DNA of 64,000 bases from Parasponia andersonii (GCA_002914805.1 JXTB01000027.1:1355357-1419356); one strand, 5' to 3'; counted from the stretch's first letter, positions 12,298 through 24,628 are shown. Translations and numbers: made by a program. The notes: a model not told the origin generated them from the letters alone.

Positions 12298-13526
12298 ATG
12301 CCGGTGGTGTGTGAGTATTCGGAGGTGCTTCTTGAAGACTTACCAGGGTTGCAACCTGATAGGGAGATCAAGTTCTGTATTGAACTAGTTCTTGGAGCTC
12401 AGCCAGTTTCTATTCCAGCCTATCGCATGGTGCCTGCTGAGATGGAAGAATTAAGAGAACAATTGGGCGATCTACTTTCCAAGGGCTTTACTCGCAGTAG
12501 CACTTCTCCCTGTGGTGCTTCTGTCTTGTTTATGAAGAAAGCTGATGGTTCGTTGAGACTTTGTGTGGATTATCGAAAGTTGAATCAGTTGACAGTGAAG
12601 AACAAGTATCCTTTGTCAAGGATAGATGAGTTGTTTGATCAACTCGGTGGTTCAAGGTTCTTCTCCGAGATCGATTTGAGATCCGGTTATCATCAGTTGA
12701 AGATAAGAGAAGATGATGTACCGAAGACAGCATTCAGAACCCGATATGGTCATTTTGAGTTTCTGGTGATGCCATTTGGCTTAACGAATGCCCTTGCAGC
12801 CTTTATGGATCTCATGAATCGGATTTTCAGGCCGTTTTTGGATCGTTTTGTGGTTGTGTTCATCGATGACATCCTGGTGTATTCCAAGACTCGAGAAAAG
12901 CATGCCGAACATCTAGGGATAGTACTTAAGACCCCGAGAGATCATCAGTTGTATGACAAGAAATCGAATTGTGACTTTTGGATGTCAGAATTGAAGTTCT
13001 TAGGCCATGTGATTTCTCACGGAGGTATTTCATTCGATCCCACTAAGATCGAATCTGTCTTGGAGTGGGAAAGACTGAGAAATGTGACGGAGGTACGTAG
13101 TTTCCTTGGATTGGCAGGCTACTACCATCGTTTTGTGCAAGACTTCTCGAGAATTGCTTTGCCTTTGACGAAGTTGACTAGGAAGGACGTCAAGTTTGTT
13201 TGGGATCACGAAAGTGAAGAAACTTTTGTCAGGTTGAATCAGAGTTTAACCACCGCACCAGTTTTTACTGTTCCTAACAGTAACGAGCCTTATGTGGTGT
13301 ATATTGATGCTTCGAAGACGGGTTTGGGATGTGTCTTGATGCAGAATGGTCGAGTTGTGGCTTATGTTTCTCGTCAGTTGAAGACACATGAAAGGAACTA
13401 TCCCACCCATGATCTGGAACTTGCAGCAGTAATCTTTGCCTTGAAGATTTGGCGATGTTACTTGTATGGTGTGAAGTTCGACATATTCTCCGATCATAAG
13501 AGTTTGAAGTATCTCTTTACTCAGAA
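12298..13526 (+). pseudogene. Gypsy reverse transcriptase and RNase H domains (frame open)
   Basis: The frame is open for over 400 codons. RT motifs are seen in order: [46 protein letters not shown] and the catalytic [10 protein letters not shown], followed by FLGHVIS and [11 protein letters not shown]. RNase H follows with [28 protein letters not shown] and [11 protein letters not shown], giving the Asp/Glu/Asp catalytic residues. It is the best preserved part of the element. The sequence runs into the N gap just after RNase H. Confidence 0.92.
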
Positions 13527-13601
13527 NNNNNNNNNNNNNNNNNNNNNNNNNNNNNNNNNNNNNNNNNNNNNNNNNNNNNNNNNNNNNNNNNNNNNNNNNN
13601 N
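13527..13601. other. Assembly gap (75 N)
   Basis: 75 undetermined bases. In related elements the stretch between LFTQ and the integrase zinc region is longer than 25 codons, so the gap size is probably a placeholder. The apparent open frame across it is not evidence of continuity. Confidence 0.98.
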
Positions 13602-14657
13602 GTTGAGGACAATCTGGAACCGACTTCAGAATGGTGAACAGTTAGATGGTTGGAGCACTAACAGAGAAGGGTTTTTGCTTTTCAATGGGAAGTTGGTTGT
13701 AGCTGATGACCCCAATCTTTCAGAAACCATTCTAACTGAGGCTCACAAATCAAGGTTCGCTGTATATCCGAGTAGTACCAAGATGTACCGGGACTTGAAG
13801 CGGCAGTATTGGCGGAAAGGTATGAAGGAGGTAGCTAGCTTTGCGGTTAAGTATTAGACTTGTCAGCAAGTCAAGGCTGAACACCAGAGGCCAGCTGGAT
13901 TACTTCAGTCGTTGCCAATTCCGGAATGGAAGTGGGACAAGATCACGATGGACTTCGTGACCCGTTTGCCAAAGACCTTGAGAAAGAATGACGCAGTTTG
14001 GGTGGTAGTCGATGGTTGACGAAGAGTGCTCACTTTATATCGATCTGGATGGACTACTCACTTACTAAGCTCAATAGACTATATATGGAGAACATCATAC
14101 GCTTGCATGGTGTGCCTTCAAGCATAGTCTCCGACAGAGATCCAAGGTTCACTTCTAAGTTTTGGAGAGCCCTGCAGAAAGCGTTTGGTACGCAGTTGGA
14201 TATCAGTACAGCTCACCATCCTGAGACAGACGGTCAGTCTGAAAGGACCATTCAGATTCTTAAGGACATGCTACGTTGTTGCATACTGGACTTTGGTGGG
14301 AACTAGGATGATCATCTTTCTTTGGTGGAATTTGCTTATAATAACAGTTACCAGACTAGTGTGGGTGTGGCTCCATATGAAATATTATATGGGAGGCTGT
14401 GTAGATCGCTTTTATGTTGGGCAGAATCTGAAAAGCGTGTTACTCTTGGACCTGAGTTGATTGAAAAGACTATTGAGAATATCAAGGGTATTCAAGAAAG
14501 ACTCAAAGAGGTTCAGAGTCGTCAAAAGAGTTATGCTAACCCGAAAAGGCGTGAGGTAGAGTTCGATACTGGTGATTCCATATTCTTGAAAGTGACTCCA
14601 AGGCGAGGTGTGACAAGATTTGGAGTTAAGGGTAAGCTTGCTCCGAGGTATTCTTTT
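13602..14657 (+). pseudogene. Gypsy integrase remnant
   Basis: The zinc region is recognisable but broken: the second His of the HHCC set is Tyr (RFAVYPSSTKMY) and the first Cys lies at a KY-stop just before TCQQVK (13855-13866). Core motifs [28 protein letters not shown] and [10 protein letters not shown] supply the D, D and E residues, but in two frames (shift near 14000), with a TAG near 14304. The frame ends RFGVKGKLAPRYS and passes almost at once into the polypurine tract, so the region encoding the usual C-terminal extension and chromodomain is deleted. Confidence 0.88.
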
Positions 14658-14670
14658 AAGGAGGGGAGAA
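14657..14670 (+). other. Polypurine tract
   Basis: TAAGGAGGGGAGAA directly precedes the 3' LTR, as expected for the plus-strand primer. Confidence 0.85.
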
Positions 14671-16267
14671 TGTAAAAACCCGGATTTTGGGGATATAATT
14701 TGGACATTTTACCAATTTTCCTGATAAAATATTAGGGGAGATTAATTTGCAAAAGTTTTGTGCAGAAGGACTAAATTGTAATTTTTGGGGGACTGATTTG
14801 AAAAGGGATTTGAAAATTTGGGGACTTATGTGCAATTTTTGAAAAATTGCACAGCCCTATAAGACAGGGCCATATGCCCTATCCTTTTTCTCTCTCTCTC
14901 TTTCTTTTCTCTCTTCCCCCCGATCTCTCTCGCTCTCTCTCTCGGACCTCTCTCTGCCGCCGATGCCAGACCTCCGTAGGAGGTGCCGCTGCCGTTGTTC
15001 GCCTGCGCCACCGACCGGCGAAGCTTCCCTGTGCGACGTCGAAGCCGCACCGCCCATCCCCAGTCGCCGCCGCCGCCGCCGCCGCCGCTTGCAACGCCAG
15101 AAAAGCATCAAAAGGCCTGAATCGGATTTTTGGTCGCCGGCGACGATTCTGACCACCATTCGACCTCTAACCCGTCCCGTTGGATTCGTCTCGTCGCAAG
15201 GATCATCAAGGTATATATATCTCAACTCCATTTTGCCCGGATTGAAAGTTGCCTTTTTTGGATATTTTGAGTTTAAGCTTGACTTTTTGATCCGGCCGTT
15301 GGATTGCGTTTTTGTTGTCATTTTTGGATTATACTCGGAAAATGGAGAAGTTTTATATATATAAATATATTGCTTATGTTTGGTGACCGGCACAGAAATC
15401 GAGATCGGACGGTCAAGATTTACCTCGATTTGCGTGCCACCGGCTCGGTGTGAGCCCGGATCCGAATTGGACAAGTTATATGTCAAACCTAACTATTTTG
15501 GGTGCTAGGAATTCAGCAAATAAGTTCGTTTATGGAATTGAAGCTCCGTTGAGAAGTTGGTTTTTCGCACGAGGATGATTGAGGGCTTGGAATTAGTTCC
15601 CGACCTTCCGAGCGATCGTCAACGACACCTTGAGGATTCGATAGCGTGATATTGTCATTCGAGCGAGGTAGGGACTTAATTACCTTTATTTTATATCGTT
15701 TTTGAATAACATTTGTAATGGGAATTGATTGTATGATGTATACGTATTGTATTGCTCTGGGAATTTTCTGAGTGCAGGTTATTTTGGGTATATTAAAAAT
15801 AGAGTCGTTATGTTGCCCGTTTTTCTATAAATACCTAGTATGCTAATTTTACCGAAAAACTAGAGTATGATTATTTTCACACTTTAGTTCTGTATTGCAC
15901 GTGTCATAAGATCATACATGAGCACCGTATTAGCATCGTGGGTTTACAATGTGGCGCTGCGTGCCCCACTGTCGGTGAGAGTCCGTAAACTCACGTGAGA
16001 TTTTGTTACTTCTGATTACGTCCTCATTTGGCAGGCGTAGGCAATTTGGTTGCCCCTCCAAGTTTGGTAGGCGACACATGGGTGTCCCCTCTGGGTATGG
16101 GCTTAGGTATCAGGCAGGCTGTTAGGCATACTTAGTGTTATCATCCTGGGTTTCCACAGATGAGAGGATGAGAGCTCATGGGAATAGGTTGATTTGTGTC
16201 ATGTGCATATGGATTGAATGGTTTTGATTAAACTGCTTTTATATATATATATGGATTTCCAGTTTGG

Positions 16268-16321
<54 letters not shown>

Positions 16322-16866
16322 TTGGATTAAACTAACCATGCAGGAATTCTCAATCACTAAAATATTTTTGACCGGGTAATTATTTTTCCTACTGGGCATT
16401 TTATGTTCACCCCCCTACTTTCTTCCTCAGATGGTGCCCAGTGCGATCTCGGTGATCAAGAGGAGTAAGATGTCATCTTGATTGTAGTTCGTCTCTTGAT
16501 AATGCTAGAAGCTTGTCGTCTTAGTGTTTGAATTGTTTGGGCTTTGTATTAGCCTTGAACCAAGATTTACTGCTTTCTATCTTGTCTGTAAACTTATATA
16601 TGCCATTCTGGGATTTGATTTTCGTTGTGGATGATGATGTTGCTTGGAATTATATTTGATTTCGCGTTTTTAAATAATTATTCGATCTATGTTTAATGGT
16701 GTATACGAACTGTGGGAGTGGTTTACGAGATAAAATTCTAATTATTTATTTTAAATGGACTGTTTTATAAAAATTAGAACTTTTGACATTTTTCAAATAA
16801 ATCAATGAATTTTTTACCTTTGTGAAATTTTTCTTCTGTCACGGGCCTGAATTTTGGGTAGTTACA
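14671..16866 (+). repeat. 3' LTR of the Gypsy element
   Basis: A 2,196-bp partner of the 5' LTR. The (TA)n tract (about 16269-16318) is longer than in the 5' LTR, the C run is shorter, and the 56-base segment near 15708 is absent. It ends GTTACA before the target duplication. Confidence 0.95.
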
Positions 16867-16871
16867 GTGCA

Positions 16872-18667
16872 TGAATCATTCTTCTATAAAAAAGGCTATA
16901 TATGTAGTTTAGAAGCGAATAATTATAGCAACGGGTTATTAGACGGAGCAGTTATAGAAAATAATTCCTAATAGGCATGACTATGACTATAACATGAATC
17001 GGCAACATTAGTCTCTTTAGGGCAGTTGCTCTATCCCAAAAGTCAAGATCGGTAACTAGATTAATTATCAAAAGAGAAAAAAATAAAGGAACAAAATCAA
17101 TGGCAAATAAATTAATCTAATGTAAATGGTAGACCTACACATCAAAACATATATTGCACACAAATTTTTAACATACGGAAGGCACTAATACATTCTGTTT
17201 CTTTTCCCTTTCACTTTCAAAAGCAGTCAAAATTGAAACATCCCAATACAAATATCCCACACACGTAAGAATCAATATTAGATCAGCAAAGCTTGGACAC
17301 ATAACAATTTGTTGGTCTTAGAAGTTAACTGGTTGTTTCATACAAGTTTTAGGCTATGTTTGGTCGATGGGATATTTTGAGGGATGGAGATGGGTGGTGG
17401 GAGAGGGATGACATTTCTCTGTTTGGTCAGAGAAAGAGGCCAAATGGAGGGAGAGGGTCTTCCTCTTGCCAAAAAAACTTGTCCTCCCAAATTTGGGAGG
17501 ATTAGAGAAAATTAAAGAGAAAAAAATATGAATTGATAAAGAAAAATGTTGATAATATTCTTTTTTATACTTTCTTAATTTCGTTATTTGGCACATAAAT
17601 TTTATTATAATTTATTATATTATTAAAATATTAAACTGAATAATAAAATTTATACGTTAAACCGTGAGAGTCAAATATAATAGAAAGAGAAAAATAATAT
17701 ATTTAATATTTCTCGTTAATAAATTGATCGATTAAATTAATTAATTTTACAAAAATAAATAATTTACCAGATTATTACTCTCGCCCCTCAATTCCTTTTT
17801 TTTTCTAGAGTCTTAGAGCGACTCTTTCGGTCCATTAAGGAGTTGTTGTTTCTCTATTCTTTATTCTTAACATTAATTTAAAAAGAAAAAAAAATAAAAT
17901 CAAAGACATGATTACTCCTTTGAATTCAATGCTTCTCATTTCTAACTGTCAATACGAAGTGTACGTACATTTTGCCAGGTCTTAGACGCAACCAGAATGC
18001 TCCATCCACTCTTGTACCCCGACCCAAAAGAAAAAAATAACACTATTTTGAGCATGTGGGTCCAATCTGACATGGCAGAACATGGTTGGGCATGAAGCAA
18101 AACAGAGTTCCAAACTGACCTAAACTACTCAAAACAGTGTACCGAAAAACCTCCCCACCGAGGCCAGGACTGAGGAAGGAGCCACCAGCTCTCCACTCGA
18201 ACTACGAGCCCTTGTCCAGGCCCAGAGAGGGTAACACAAGCCGTCTGGACTCTGGACTGTTGGAGTCTGGACTAGGACTAGGACTAGGTCTGGTCCCGTC
18301 CATCTACTCCAAGTGGGGGGACCACTCTTGTCATAGTAACTGTACGCGGCAACCAAAGACAACAGCTGAAGACCGGGGGTGGGGGGCAAAAGTATGAGTA
18401 GGTCACGGTCACTGCGTGGGTCTCCTCCCACTCCTCTCCCATTGGTCGGTTGTTAATTATTTCTGAAAACCATCGAGTACTCAAAAACAGTCTTAAGTTG
18501 TTTACAATATATTCATTTCACCTGCAGAAAATTATGTTTGACTTTGACTGCTGACTTTTCCCACCTCCCTCCCTCCCATTTCTCACCCTTTTTTCTTCCC
18601 TAAATATCTTCCCAATTTTGTTTCTCTCTTTGCATCTTCAAAATTTTGGCCACTTTCTGGTACTCTT
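16872..18667. other. Intergenic region and promoter side of the LRR gene
   Basis: No family-like coding sequence. 17340-17520 is purine-rich (repeated GGGATGG/GAGAGGG), 17560-17780 is AT-rich, and 18130-18430 is less AT-rich. The open frames at 18129-18484 on both strands are by-products of that composition. CT-rich sequence at 18560-18660 is typical of a plant 5' leader. Confidence 0.5.
18243..18294. repeat. Short CTGGACT/AGGACT repeat
   Basis: CTGGACT recurs three times, followed by three ACTAGG-type units. It is a small imperfect microsatellite about 370 bases upstream of the LRR gene start. Confidence 0.6.
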
Positions 18668-20980
18668 ATGGCTCCTCTTTCCCTTTCTTTCTTCCTCTCC
18701 TGTCTCCTCCTTCTACTCTCTCCTGCTTTATCCACAAATTCTGAAGGTACCCTGTTAATCTTTTTGGTTCCTTTTTTTTTTATTTGATTTTTATGTTTGG
18801 TTGCTTAGAAACAGAAGGAAAAGAAAAAGAGATAAACAGAGAAAGAAAGAACTTTCTCCTTCTATGGATTATTATTCCTATCATGGGGTTTCTGTTAATG
18901 ATTAATATTTATGTCCATTATTAGGTGCTGTTTGTTTTGCTTAAAAGGTTTTTATGTAGTAAGTGCCAAGTTTCTTAATTTGGTTTGGTAACTGGTATGG
19001 GTGGTTTGCTGGGTTTGATTAAAGAGTTTATGTTGTTATGTTTGGTAATGAGTTTTGTTGATTTCAGGAAATGCTTTGCATGCTCTGAGAACCAGACTCT
19101 CTGACCCCACCAATGTTTTGCAGAGCTGGGACCCAACTCTGGTCAATCCTTGCACCTGGTTCCATGTTACCTGTGATGCCAATAACCATGTGATCCGTTT
19201 GTAAAATTCTTTCTCTGTCTCTGTCTTTCCCTTTTTTTTTAAAAAAAAAAAATTATTTATTTTCTTTTCCTCTTGAACAAGTTCTTATTTTTCAAAATTG
19301 TCTTCTCATATGTATAACTTAATGGGTTCTTTTGATTTTGTGCTTGGATAACAGGGATTTGGGAAATTCTAACATTTCTGGGACTTTGGGGTCAGAGCTT
19401 GGTGAACTTAAGCATCTTCAGTACTTGTATTGCTCTCTCTGTCTCTGTCACTAACTTGTGTTGCATTTAAAAAAAAAAAAAAGTAATTATGAACCCATGT
19501 GTTACTTACAACTTTCGACTATGATGAAGGTTTTTATTATTACTATTATTATTTATTTTATAGAACTAGAAAGACCCAGATAAAGGTTGGCTTTTATTTG
19601 ATTAAGTGTCAATACAAGGAGGAAAATAAAAGAGAAAAAACTTAGATATCAAAATTTGGGTTTTTTTAGTATTTTCCTCCCTAGTTTCAAGGAACAAAAA
19701 AGAACATTCAAGGGACATTTACAGCTAATTAGATTAGTGATCTGTTCTTGATGTGGTAATTTTCTTTTATAAGCAACTGAGTGGAAATTGTTGAATGGAT
19801 TTCAGGGAGCTTTATAGGAATGACGTAAGGGGAAAAATCCCGAAGGAGTTGGGTAATCTGAAAAATCTCATCAGCATGGATCTGTATGACAACAAATTTG
19901 AAGGAGAAATACCGAAGTCTTTTGCCAAATTGAAATCACTCAAATTTTTGTGAGTAACTTCGGATTTACTTTTAGTAGCTACAAATTAGTATGTTATGCA
20001 GTCCTTATTTTGGTAGAAATTTTTGTTTGATATGGTTGAAAATCAATGTTACAGACGGCTAAACAACAATAAGCTAACAGGATCAATTCCAAGGGAGCTC
20101 ACCACCCTCTCTAGCCTGAAAATCTTGTAAGTTGTTGATTTTTGCCTTGTGGTTGGAGATTTTTTAAAAAAAAACTAGAAATCTGAGTGTATTTTAATTC
20201 CAAGTCGTTCGCAGTTAATTGTTTTACTGGTGATCTTATGAAATTTGATTTATTTCAGTGATGTCTCCAACAATGGTCTGTGTGGAACAATACCTGTTGA
20301 TGGCCCTTTTGCTACATTTCCATTGGAGAGGTACCAGTATCTATTACTCAACTGTAGGCTGAACTGTAATGAACTGACATTCTACTTGCTTATTATTTCT
20401 GTATCATGACAATTTTTCAAAGGTTCATTGTCTAAAGAGAAACGTGAAAGTTTACAGCAGTGTTCTCTAGTTCATGATCAGACGGATTTTAGGTTTTGCC
20501 GTCTAGGAAACACGATTATTTGGCCGTTCCCTAATAACCTGATTGGTTTAAAAAAATGTTGGTTCGCTGTCTAACACCGATAGGCGATACTCATGCTTAA
20601 AATGTTCGTTGAAAAGAGAAAGAGGGTAATCAATACATCATTTTTCCTATAAATGCGAACATGAGACCCCAAACATAGTGTTCAACATTTGAACATAACA
20701 TACATAAGTAGTTTCCGACATCTACTTCCTCAAAATCCCAAATTGAACATCATATAAACTGGAAATTTCGTTGTTTTGATGCTTTATCTTTGTTTGAAAA
20801 GCAACTTACTCATTCCAAAATCATGAAGAGAAATTGGAGTCCTGTTTTCCTGTTTAAAGCTCTACAGACTTTGTTTGGCAATAGTACTGATCGTTCAATC
20901 TGTGTATTCTCAGTTTTGAAAACAACAGGCTCAGTGGCCCGGAGCTTAAAGGATTGGTGGCCTATGATTTTGGATGCTGA
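18668..20980 (+). CDS. Secreted short leucine-rich repeat protein (7 exons)
   Basis: Resembles the small apoplastic LRR proteins related to the ectodomain of SERK receptors (Arabidopsis At5g21090/At3g43740 type), which are usually linked to defence or receptor complexes. Exons: 18668-18746, 19068-19200, 19355-19426, 19806-19949, 20055-20126, 20259-20330 and 20914-20980, giving 212 residues. A signal peptide ([20 protein letters not shown]) precedes the LRRNT domain ([20 protein letters not shown], paired Cys in PCTWFHVTC). About five LRRs follow, such as [20 protein letters not shown]. The C-terminal cap starts [15 protein letters not shown] and ends VAYDFGC. There is no transmembrane segment or kinase, so it is a full-length soluble protein. 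Repeat exons are 72 or 144 nt and all split a codon in phase 2, the classic one-repeat-per-exon layout. All introns have GT-AG ends. Confidence 0.93.
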
Positions 20981-22560
20981 AGAGAGCTAGAAGGTTGCAG
21001 CAAGGAATGTAACCAATTGTACGATAAAATAGGTCTGTCGAAACTATTACCTTGGTTATAATACTATTATGCATCTAGTAGTGGCACACTGTTTAGTATG
21101 TCGTGTAATTGGCAAAAGTCAACGAAAAGTAAGATATGGATCCGAGATTTAGACCTTCGACTCTGGATATATGGTTTTTCCGGATATATTGTTTTTCTAC
21201 GTGGATGGGTAAGAATGATTAAGATGAATATGACCTATAATAGAGTGAGTAATTATATCTATTTCTATTATTTGATTAATTAATGATTCATTCAAATATT
21301 TTTCCTTCTTTATTTCTTTTATAATTTTAATTTATAAGTTTAATTTTAATTTTTTTTGAAATGGTATAACGTTAGTTTTGAAATTATAAAAAAGAAGGAA
21401 TCGTTTTTTTTTTTTAAGGAAAAGTTTTTTATAAGAAAAATTAGTATTTAATAGTTTTATATTAATAGTTGTTTTTTTTTAAATATAAATAACGTTGGTT
21501 TTTTTTTAGGGGATATATAATGTTAGTTTTGAAATTATTAAAAAAAAAAAGGAATGGTTTTTTAATGAAAGATTTAATATATATATATATATACAGTTAA
21601 TTCTTCAGAAAAAAATATCTATAGATATATACACGGGTTAATTGTTTTTTATTTGTCTTTTTAATAAAAATCAACAATAGAATAAAAAAAAAAGAAAAAA
21701 CAATGGAAAAGGGGTTGGAAAAAAAAATTCCAACTCATAGGTCACATATAGATTATTAATTTTTTAAGTCATAAATAATTTTATATATTTATATACATAT
21801 TAATTAAATTTTTGTTTTTGGATAAAATTAATAATATCATTATAACTATAGACCAAAATTCATTGGTCCAAATTAAAGTTCTCGTAAAAACAAAAATCTC
21901 CGTTAAAATATGTCATATATATATAAATAAATAAAAGACACTCAAATAATGATTTTTATAAAATATGCGTGGTTAAAATGCACTTTGTGTAATTTCTGTA
22001 CAAAATGCAATTAATGACCATTTTTTTTTACTAACAATCCATTAAATGATAATCAGTAGACCAAAATTGGAAATAAAAAAATTATACTTGTATATATGGA
22101 TGTCCTTAAAGGTTAGCCTATGCTACATAATCGATTTAGATTTTTGTACCATATATATATATGCATGCTTGAAATGGAAAAGGACCTATATATATATATT
22201 ATATTATATATGCCAGAGATTAGAATTGTGATTTTTGTATAGTTACTGTTGATAGGTAAAATGAATTTTGTATGAATTATGGGTTATGTACAAACGCAAT
22301 TAATTATGACAATTTTTTTTTCTAACAACTTATTAAGTGATAGCATTAGGTCAAATCGAGCTGAGAAACATGATATTTACTAATAGGTTAAAACAAAAAT
22401 ATAATATCTAGATGTGTACGGTGTACCTTTTAAAAGGTAAAAGAACTGAATCACTCTCTCAGGGACTTAGGGGGGCAAAAACATGATTTTTGCTATTTTA
22501 ACAAACATTCCGAAGATAGGTAAGATAGTCCAAGTAATTTAAATATACAGATATAGACTA
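20981..22560. other. Intergenic AT-rich region
   Basis: Long A/T runs and (TA)n patches (21581-21593, 22150-22210). The short frames at 21098-21283 and 22046-22231 have no recognisable content. Confidence 0.5.
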
Positions 22561-22735
22561 AATGAGTTGGCTTAAATGGTAAGAGTCTCATTATTTAGGA
22601 TTTTGATCTTAAATTTAAGTTACATGGGATGAGATGAAGATTGAATAGTAATAAATATTTTTTTTTAATTTATAATAAATAGAGTTCATTAATTAAATCT
22701 TATTTTTTTTTAATTTTTTTTAAAAAAAATAGGCA
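22561..22735 (+). repeat. SINE-like copy
   Basis: It starts with an A-box-like TGGCTTAAATGGTAAGAGTC and ends with AATTTATAATAAATAGAG followed by a T-rich end. The same layout and tail recur at 23470-23630, and the tail also near 1063. The B box is degenerate, so tRNA origin is an inference. Confidence 0.4.
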
Positions 22736-23454
22736 GATGTAAATTTCTAGCTTATTTTGGATCGACATATGTTTTTAGGGACCACAAATTTACGACAACA
22801 AGGTAATGAAATGATACCCTTTGATGATCCAAAAATTATTTCCTATAAACATTTGAGAAGAAATAAATTTGCTAAAGGGAAAAAGGTAAAAAAGAAAAAA
22901 AGATAGTCATTCTTAAAACTACAAGATCAATACAAGCATAACGTAAAAGAGAACCAAATTACCCTGTATCAATTATCAAAAAAAAAAAAAAACCTTGTAT
23001 CAAAATGACATTAAACTACTGATTCATAGAAAAAATAAATCAAAAAATAATTGAAACTCACATGCAGTAACGACAAGTGGGGAGATGGTTCAGAGGCTCG
23101 GAACGGAAGTAACACCTTGCTTCCATGCATTGGTGGCACAAAATTGAAACCTGAAGGGCAGGGACAATTAAGGAAAGAGCAATGCTATAAAGCATTAGTG
23201 GTGCAAACATCACGATCACAATGATATATCTGTTTATTATTGAATGATTTAATTAATAAATTAGGTCTTAAACTCTATTTAAATTATAATTACGATTAGT
23301 CAGTGACAGATTGACACATCATATAATATTATTCTTGAAAAAATAATATAAGACTAACATATATTTCAGAAAAAGAAAAAAAAAAAAAAGTTCAAACCAT
23401 AGAACTAAACAAAAATTAAAAGTGTTACATTTTGATTCGAATCTCGTCACTTTT
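22736..23454. other. Intergenic AT-rich region
   Basis: Nothing recognisable apart from poly-A runs. Confidence 0.4.
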
Positions 23455-23635
23455 ATTTTTTGACGAAATGTATTGATTTAAATAGCAAAAATATTTATTA
23501 TTTAAGATTTTAGTTCTAAATTTAAGTATAAAATTTGGTTACCTTGATGAGATAATTTAGAGATTAATAAATATTTTTTTTAATTTATAATAAATAAAAT
23601 TTATTTATTTTATTTTATTTTTTTAAAAAAAAAAC
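23455..23635 (+). repeat. SINE-like copy, diverged
   Basis: TTATTTAAGATTTTAGTTCTAAATTTAAG-type sequence (about 23500-23525) parallels the copy at 22595-22620. It is followed by the same TAATAAATATTTTTTTTAA block, AATTTATAATAAATAAA and a T-rich end. The A-box end is poor. Confidence 0.4.
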
Positions 23636-23662
23636 ACAAAAATCAAAAGTGGCGGAGAAGAA

Positions 23663-23751
23663 CACGTGCAAACACGTTGCAAACAAATAAAAGGTACGTG
23701 TACGGCTTCAAAACACGTGGCGATGACTCATGTGGTGAACAGATACACGTG
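23663..23751. promoter_or_regulatory. Cluster of three CACGTG (G-box/ABRE) motifs
   Basis: CACGTG lies at 23663-23668, 23714-23719 (as ACACGTGG) and 23746-23751 (as ACACGTGTC), with an ACGTGT/CACGTT-rich context between them. A fourth copy is at 24463-24468. ACGTG cores are bound by bZIP and bHLH factors, including ABA-response factors. They lie upstream of the Mpv17-type gene. Confidence 0.6.
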
Positions 23752-24134
23752 TCGACAAAATCATGGGGCACCTGAATTTCAGGAGTTAAATTCAATTTTA
23801 ATTCGTTTTTGAGGCCAAAAGTCGCTAGAGACTTTCAAAGAGTTGGGCTCTCGTCCGGCTGGCGGCTTTGCTTGCACGCCTACGCGCGTTGTTTGGTTTG
23901 TAGCCAAAGGCAGAGATTTTTTATTTTTTTGATAGCCAAAGCAAGAGTTTACAACTTATTTTAGGTGCCCAAACAAGAAGAAATCGAAATTCCGGCTCAT
24001 GGATTTCTTCTCGCGGTCGATTTCTCTTTTTTGACCTTTACAAAAGTAATTCACTTTAGTTTTCTCCCAACTAAAGTAGGATAACTATACAGTGTGTATT
24101 CATTTCATTAGGCTTTAGTGTACATTTTACGTTA

Positions 24135-24366
24135 TCATGACTCACTAGTGAGGTGGTCTAATAGTAAGGTTTGACACATATTAAGTCAAAATCACGAATT
24201 CGAGTGTTGATGTATCTGGAATTATACCCCCCACACAATCCTTATTACCATATTACTCTATTCATCGCACTTTGAGAAGGGTGTGTTTCAGTGTTAAACA
24301 CAATTAGTGTTCTGTAACTGTACTCGCTACTAAGTTTGTTTAACAAAAAAAAAAAAAAAAAAAAAA
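24135..24366 (+). repeat. SINE-like sequence ending in poly-A
   Basis: GAGGTGGTCTAATAGTAAGG resembles a pol III A box. AATCACGAATTCGAGTG resembles a decayed B box (GGTTCGAATCC) about 45 bases later. A run of about 21 A lies at 24346-24366. It may be a tRNA-derived SINE. Confidence 0.35.
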
Positions 24367-24462
24367 CTTGTATTTGTATGTGAAGTGGACGGAAATGCCC
24401 TAGAAGGTGAAAGCGAGTACCAAACCAATTTACATACTCGCGAAGATACAAAAAGTAATATC

Positions 24463-24504
24463 CACGTGTCCTATTTCCCATCAGGAGCCACGAACTCTTA
24501 TAAA
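24463..24504 (+). promoter_or_regulatory. Proximal promoter of the Mpv17-type gene: CCACGTGTC and TATA box
   Basis: CCACGTGTC (CACGTG at 24463-24468) lies 30 bases before TATAAA (24499-24504), about 125 bases upstream of the ATG. The spacing suits a core promoter with an ABRE/G-box next to it. The transcription start itself cannot be seen. Confidence 0.55.
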
Positions 24505-24628
24505 CTTAAAAAGCGCCCACTTTTCACCTAAACCCCGTCTTCTTTTCTTTTCTCTCTCTTTTTCAAAACCCCACAGTCAAAGGGCAAAGCCGAAAAGACA
24601 ACCTCCACAAGAGAAACACACGCCGAAT

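Larger units (their letters stand above)
8258..16866 (+). mobile_element. Ty3/Gypsy LTR retrotransposon, chromovirus-like, defective
   Basis: A complete-length LTR element of 8,609 bp bounded by the 5-bp target duplication GTGCA (8253-8257 and 16867-16871). The LTRs are about 2.2 kb and begin TGTAAAAACCC. Domain order is gag, protease, reverse transcriptase, RNase H, integrase, which defines Ty3/Gypsy. The RT sequence ([28 protein letters not shown]) looks like the Del/Tekay group of chromoviruses by memory. It cannot move on its own: gag, protease and integrase carry frameshifts and stops, and the integrase C-terminus is missing. Paired LTRs differ by roughly 10 percent by eye, so the insertion is not recent. 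The element includes an N gap (13527-13601). Confidence 0.95.

Noticed and set aside
12298..13857. A single 519-codon polyprotein
   Set aside because: It contains the N gap; continuity across the gap is not known and the frame is bounded by disabling mutations.
18129..18484. Overlapping open frames on both strands upstream of the LRR gene
   Set aside because: They arise from CTGGACT-type repeats and GC-rich sequence; low complexity and no family similarity.
24407..24628. N-terminal extension of the Mpv17 frame
   Set aside because: The frame is open upstream, but it crosses the TATA box and G-box; the ATG at 24629 is the sensible start.
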